Source: Deltaproteobacteria bacterium (GTDB lineage: Bacteria; Myxococcota_A; UBA9160; SZUA-336). Taken from it: 12,200 nucleotides of DNA. Location of the stretch: the NCBI GenBank assembly GCA_030624945.1, contig JAUXJB010000023.1:1-12200 (forward strand), read 5' to 3'. How positions within the stretch are numbered: the first letter of the stretch is position 1; every line of letters starts with the position of its first letter. A program made the position numbers and the translations under genes. The notes below the pieces were generated by a model, which saw only the letters and a program-made list of their open reading frames with translations, searched no databases and was not told the DNA's origin. Shown here one piece after another: positions 9,430 through 12,200 of the stretch.

Positions 9430-9455
9430 GGAGAGCGACTCTTGAGTCGCTCTCC
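9430..9455. terminator. Perfect 12-bp hairpin directly after the aminotransferase stop
   Basis: GGAGAGCGACTC, a two-base nominal loop, then GAGTCGCTCTCC form a perfect 12-bp inverted repeat (in practice the inner pairs open to give a real loop). It starts about 10 bases beyond the aminotransferase TAG on the minus strand. The stem is strong enough to terminate transcription or block 3' exonucleases, but the following bases (GTGCGGCAAGG on the minus strand) contain no T-run. Confidence 0.55.
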
Positions 9456-9465
9456 TAGGCGTGGG

Positions 9466-10764
9466 CTAGGCCCGCAGCTCCTGGATGCCCCGGTGGACGA
9501 GATCGAAGAGCGGCTCGATCTGCTCGCACTCCAGACAGGAGAACGCCACGCGCACGTCGTGCTCGCCCAGCGAGATCAGCCCCACACCGTAGTTGTCGAG
9601 CAAATGCACACGCAGCTGCTCGGCATCCACACCCTTCACCCGCAGGCACATGAAGTAGCCGGAGTTGAACGGATAGACGTCCCAGCTATCGGCGTAGGTG
9701 TCGCGGGCGACAACCTCGGCAACTTTCGCGGCTCGGGCCTTCAGGATCTCGTACTTCTCCGCTCTTTCCTCGGCTATCGCGTCGTTCTCGAGGGCCGAGA
9801 GCACCAGGCTTTGCGAGAGATGGGAGCAGTTCGATATGCCGCCCCGGATCGCCCCCACGATCTTCTGCTCGAGCGCTCTCAGGATCGTGTCGGGTGCATC
9901 GCAGGAAGGAGGTCCAAACGTCAGGAACCCGCAGCGCAAACCCCAGGCGAACAGCTCCTTGGTCGCTCCGTCCAACTTGATGGCGCACACATTTCGGTGT
10001 ATATTGGCCAGGAGCCCGAAGGCGGACTCCGCCATTGCATCGTCGGAGAAGACCAGGCCAAAGTAGGCGTCGTCGCAGACGACGAGCAGCCTCTTCCCGG
10101 ATTCCGCCGCAGCGACGACGGCCTCGACTATGCCCTCGACCTCTCTTCGCGTGGGTGTGTAGCCCGTTGGGTTGTTGGGAAAGTTGAGCAGAAGCAAGGT
10201 CTTGTCGGGTCCGCTCCGCAGCGCTCGGGCCAGACCCACGACGTTGAAACCCGACCCCGCGTAGGCCTCGAAGGTCTCCACGACCGCACCGAGCCGGACC
10301 TCGTACGTGAGCCGGTAGTTTCCCCAGAGCTTGTCTGGGAGCAGTACGCGATCTCCCTCCTCGACGAAGAGATCCCCGACGAGGCTGAGGCCGTGGGTGA
10401 TCCCGCTGGTCACGATCGGCATCCCGAAGACCCTCTGGGAGAGCGACGGATTGTCGCGGAGCAGCTTCTCGCGCCAGGCCTTGCGAAGCTCCATCTTTCC
10501 GGCGGCCGGGGCGTAGCGAACGGCATCGGCGGGCGCGATCGTGTTCAGATGCGAGACGAGCGAGTCCAGTACCATGGGCTCGGGACCCTCGGTGGCCTCG
10601 CCTATCGTGGCGTTGTACAGGTGCGCCTTCTCGTTCGCTTCCGCCGTCTGCCAGAGGATGCCCCGAGGGAAATACAGCTCCCTGCCGCGGCCTGACAGAA
10701 GTGCGTAGGTCGACGAGCTCTGGGACTCAATCTGCTCGTTGAGCTCGGATGCCAGGGGATGCAT
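9466..10764 (-). CDS. PLP-dependent aminotransferase, class I/II (fold type I), substrate unknown
   Basis: This is a cytoplasmic enzyme of 432 residues from ATG 10764. Visible fold-type I landmarks are the NFPNNPTG loop (194-201), DDAYFGL (D231, Y234) for the cofactor ring nitrogen and hydroxyl, and the Schiff-base lysine in GATKE (K269). R277 lies 8 residues further, as K258/R266 do in aspartate aminotransferase. R405 in VRVAFS is the likely carboxylate-binding arginine. The N-terminal block (MHPLASELNEQI..., ELYFPRGILWQTAEANEKAHLYNATIG) resembles a group of unassigned class I/II aminotransferases found in Firmicutes and deltaproteobacteria rather than AspC, TyrB or HisC. The amino donor and acceptor cannot be read from the sequence. 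No Shine-Dalgarno precedes the ATG, but an extended -10 (TGC TACTTT) ends 9 bases upstream. Two strong hairpins follow the stop, so the gene is probably monocistronic. Confidence 0.92.
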   Translation of the reverse strand: MHPLASELNEQIESQSSSTYALLSGRGRELYFPRGILWQTAEANEKAHLYNATIGEATEGPEPMVLDSLVSHLNTIAPADAVRYAPAAGKMELRKAWREKLLRDNPSLSQRVFGMPIVTSGITHGLSLVGDLFVEEGDRVLLPDKLWGNYRLTYEVRLGAVVETFEAYAGSGFNVVGLARALRSGPDKTLLLLNFPNNPTGYTPTRREVEGIVEAVVAAAESGKRLLVVCDDAYFGLVFSDDAMAESAFGLLANIHRNVCAIKLDGATKELFAWGLRCGFLTFGPPSCDAPDTILRALEQKIVGAIRGGISNCSHLSQSLVLSALENDAIAEERAEKYEILKARAAKVAEVVARDTYADSWDVYPFNSGYFMCLRVKGVDAEQLRVHLLDNYGVGLISLGEHDVRVAFSCLECEQIEPLFDLVHRGIQELRA

Positions 10765-10773
10765 GGCGCGCCC

Positions 10774-10782
10774 AAAGTAGCA
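10774..10782 (-). promoter_or_regulatory. Candidate extended -10 promoter of the aminotransferase
   Basis: On the minus strand TGC then TACTTT (hexamer 10779-10774) ends 9 bases before ATG 10764. The arrangement (TGC, TAnnnT, 9 bases, start codon) is the same as at the symporter. No clear -35 is present. Confidence 0.42.
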
Positions 10783-10802
10783 GCTCGCCCCCAACGCACC
10801 AG

Positions 10803-10819
10803 CGCAAGCGGCGCGCTAG
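10803..10819 (+). repeat. 17-bp direct repeat, copy 2 (intergenic)
   Basis: This is an identical copy of CGCAAGCGGCGCGCTAG found at the symporter stop (7760-7776). Here it lies between genes and forms the left arm and loop of the hairpin at 10808-10825. Confidence 0.6.
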
Positions 10820-10872
10820 CGCCGCGCGCCGCGAGGGCTCCAGGCCTGAGCGAAGGTGGACTGCGTAGCAGT
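10808..10872. repeat. Cluster of small GC-rich hairpins between the GNAT and aminotransferase genes
   Basis: Within the 161-base gap there are several inverted repeats. They are GCGGCGC-GCTA-GCGCCGC (10808-10825, 7-bp stem), the palindrome CAGGCCTG near 10842-10849, and ACTGC-GTA-GCAGT (10860-10872, 5-bp stem). They are followed by a CG-rich stretch up to about 10900. They lie downstream of the GNAT stop on the minus strand, so they may mark its mRNA 3' end. There is no U-tract. They could also be part of a dispersed genomic repeat. Confidence 0.4.
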
Positions 10873-10925
10873 GCGCGAAGCGAGCGCGGCCGCCCGCGCG
10901 TCAGGTACCAGAAGGAATGCACCCT

Positions 10926-11402
10926 TCAGAGTTTCTCGAGAATCCGCGCGCGCTCGACGTAGCTGTGGCGCTGCCAGAAGCGCAAGCCTTCCTTGTTCCC
11001 GCTCTCCACGCGCACCGCGACCCGTCCCCCGCCGCACTCGTCGATGAACTTCTGGGCTGCCTCCACCAGGGCGGAGCCCAGCCCTCCGTCCCGCTGTTCG
11101 GGAGCGACGTAGATCTCGTGGATCCACGAGGAGCCTGGCTCGCTGTCGTCCCGCACCTGCGCACCCGCAATCTCGGCGAAGACAAAGCCGACCTGGTCCC
11201 CATCCAGATCCCCCACGAACATGCGGCAGGGACCGCCCTGCAGTCCCCGATCGATCTCGTCGCCAAGGGCCTTGCGAAGCCCCGGCACGACCGGGTACTG
11301 CGGATCCAGACGACGGTGGTAGGCGATCAGCTCCAGCCACAGGCCCAGGATCGCCTCTCGATCCCGGTCGCCAGCCGGCCGGACTGTGGCGGGATGCGCC
11401 AT
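10926..11402 (-). CDS. GNAT-family N-acetyltransferase
   Basis: This 158-residue cytoplasmic enzyme from ATG 11402 is predicted to transfer an acetyl group from acetyl-CoA to an amine. The N-terminus (ATVRPAGDRDREAILGLWLELIAYH) is the usual beta1-alpha1 opening. The central strand VGFVFAEIAG (71-80) leads into motif A, IHEIYVAPEQRDGGLGSALVE (94-114), whose RDGGLGS is the pyrophosphate-binding Q/R-x-x-G-x-G/A loop. Motif B is VESGNKEGLRFWQRHSYVE (132-150). It is a complete single domain of typical length. The substrate cannot be deduced. The frame is open upstream through part of the methyltransferase gene, but that is shadow. TATACT ends 9 bases before the chosen ATG and no Shine-Dalgarno is seen. 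It is separated by 64 bases from the methyltransferase upstream. Confidence 0.9.
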   Translation of the reverse strand: MAHPATVRPAGDRDREAILGLWLELIAYHRRLDPQYPVVPGLRKALGDEIDRGLQGGPCRMFVGDLDGDQVGFVFAEIAGAQVRDDSEPGSSWIHEIYVAPEQRDGGLGSALVEAAQKFIDECGGGRVAVRVESGNKEGLRFWQRHSYVERARILEKL

Positions 11403-11411
11403 CAGCCACAG

Positions 11412-11417
11412 AGTATA
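11412..11417 (-). promoter_or_regulatory. Candidate -10 element of the GNAT gene
   Basis: The minus strand reads TATACT at 11417-11412, with exactly 9 bases to ATG 11402, the same spacing as at the symporter and aminotransferase. The -35 region is not recognisable. It would give a leader of only a few bases. Confidence 0.42.
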
Positions 11418-11466
11418 TCCGCAGCCTGCCGGCGTCGCGTCTGCGGGGCTCGGAGCGACGCGGGAT

Positions 11467-12200
11467 TCAGGACTGCTTCTGCCAGTACACGCCCGACCCG
11501 TCGATCTGGATGATCTCCTCGGAGATTCCCCGCTCGCGTCGGTAGTCGTCGACCGCCGCCCGACAGCCGGGGAGCGTGTAGTCGTCGATGATGATGTAGC
11601 CGCGCCTCGACAGCTTCGGATAGAGCGGCTGCAGAGCCTCCATGGTGGACTGGTACATGTCTCCGTCGAGCCGGAGGATCGCGAGCTGCTCGATGGGGGC
11701 GTTCGGCAGCGTGTCTCTGAACCAGCCCTCGAGGAACCGGACCTGCGCATCGAGGAGCCCGTAGCGCTCGAAGTTCTCCTTGACGGTGTCCAGGGAGACC
11801 GCGAGGCGCTCCTTGGTCCAGTGCAGGGCGCCCAGGTCGGCCGGGTAGCTATCGGGGTCCGGCTGCGGCAAGCCCCGGAACGAGTCCGCCGCCCACACCG
11901 TCCTCGAGGTCTCCCCGTTGGCCATCAGAACGGCCCGCATGAAGATCGCGGTCCCACCCCGCCAGACACCGGTCTCGATCAGGTCTCCCGGGACGCGATT
12001 CTCGAGCACGTCGGTGATGCAGTGCTGGAGACTGTCGAGCCGACGCAGCCCGATCATGGTCTCGGCCTCGGGCGGCTGGTCGAGTCCCGCCAGGCGCAGC
12101 TCCCGGTCGAACGACACCCGCCGAACCAGATCGAGACGCGAGCGCGCCAGCCATGTCCGCAAACGCCTCACGAGCGCGCGGCGAATGCGACGCTTGGGCC
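11467..12200 (-). CDS. TylF/MycF-family SAM-dependent O-methyltransferase (5' end at or beyond the window edge)
   Basis: The frame is open to the right edge. GTG 12171 is a possible start (234 residues), but the codons before it read as continuing basic sequence (PKRRIRRAL) and no ribosome-binding site or -10 precedes it, so the true start may lie outside. Numbering from GTG 12171, the SAM site is ETGVWRGG (66-73) followed by DSFRGLP (97-103). H117 matches the MycF catalytic base H139. D169 in LRLDGD and D196/D197 in IIIDDY match the Mg2+ ligands D191 and D218/D219, keeping the same 27-residue spacing. So the family's metal-dependent sugar-hydroxyl methylation chemistry looks intact. Macrolide tailoring is the family's named role, but no polyketide or deoxysugar genes are visible here. 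A glycan or polysaccharide hydroxyl is an equally plausible target. Confidence 0.9.
   Translation of the reverse strand, partial: PKRRIRRALVRRLRTWLARSRLDLVRRVSFDRELRLAGLDQPPEAETMIGLRRLDSLQHCITDVLENRVPGDLIETGVWRGGTAIFMRAVLMANGETSRTVWAADSFRGLPQPDPDSYPADLGALHWTKERLAVSLDTVKENFERYGLLDAQVRFLEGWFRDTLPNAPIEQLAILRLDGDMYQSTMEALQPLYPKLSRRGYIIIDDYTLPGCRAAVDDYRRERGISEEIIQIDGSGVYWQKQS

Larger units (their letters stand above)
9173..9465. other. Longest intergenic gap (peptidase upstream region), no gene recognised
   Basis: About 293 bases separate the peptidase start from the aminotransferase stop. The half next to the aminotransferase carries two perfect hairpins, annotated separately. The half next to the peptidase is less GC-rich, including AAATAT on the minus strand near 9248-9253. 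It holds small stems such as CAGC/GCTG (9300-9312 on the minus strand) and AGAC-GGAA-GTCT (9324-9335), but I cannot match it to a known riboswitch and find no strong promoter pair. It presumably contains the peptidase promoter and leader. Confidence 0.6.

Noticed and set aside
9253..10695. 480-codon plus-strand open frame opposite the aminotransferase
   Set aside because: Antisense shadow of a gene with all PLP motifs; low-complexity composition and no ribosome-binding site or recognisable domain.
11467..12200. TylF-like gene as evidence of a macrolide biosynthetic cluster
   Set aside because: The neighbours are housekeeping-type, with no polyketide synthase, glycosyltransferase or deoxysugar genes in the window, and TylF homologues are widespread outside antibiotic clusters.

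Overview
The window is about two-thirds G+C by eye and packed with housekeeping-type genes. It most resembles a chromosomal segment from a 'deltaproteobacterial' lineage (Myxococcota or a relative). That guess rests on a DUF6178-type protein, a plant/proteobacterial-type glutamate-cysteine ligase, frequent GTG starts, and nine of ten genes on the minus strand. It is an inference; there is no rRNA or other phylogenetic marker. I see no rRNA, tRNA, transposase, integrase, phage gene, CRISPR array or toxin-antitoxin pair.

Layout, in minus-strand transcription order from the right edge: (1) a TylF/MycF-type SAM O-methyltransferase, open at the right edge; (2) a GNAT acetyltransferase; (3) a fold-type I PLP aminotransferase, followed by two strong hairpins; (4) a membrane-anchored M23 (LytM-type) peptidase of the MepM/Csd3 architecture. 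The peptidase converges with (5), the only plus-strand gene, an SLC1/DAACS sodium:dicarboxylate (glutamate/aspartate-type) symporter. Divergent from the symporter is (6) a 141-residue protein of unknown family, followed by (7) gshA (glutamate-cysteine ligase), (8) a periplasmic double-BON-domain protein, (9) Lon protease, (10) a DUF6178 protein whose start overlaps the lon stop, and (11) the beginning of a small multi-spanning membrane protein that runs off the left edge.

Functional themes are modest. A glutamate/aspartate-type importer is divergent from the unit encoding the first, glutamate-consuming step of glutathione synthesis. Two neighbouring proteostasis/envelope genes (Lon and the BON protein) have promoter candidates sharing the 10-mer GGTTGACCCG. 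The most distinctive signal is in gene starts rather than gene content. Five genes (lon, the unknown 141-aa gene, the symporter, the aminotransferase and the GNAT) have a TAnnnT -10-like hexamer ending only 6 to 11 bases before a start codon that lacks a convincing Shine-Dalgarno sequence. This suggests leaderless or nearly leaderless mRNAs. The other starts (membrane protein, BON, gshA, peptidase) have recognisable ribosome-binding sites. No intergenic gap exceeds 300 bases; the longest (about 293 bases, upstream of the peptidase) holds hairpins but no recognised gene or riboswitch. I did not find a convincing new multi-gene system.
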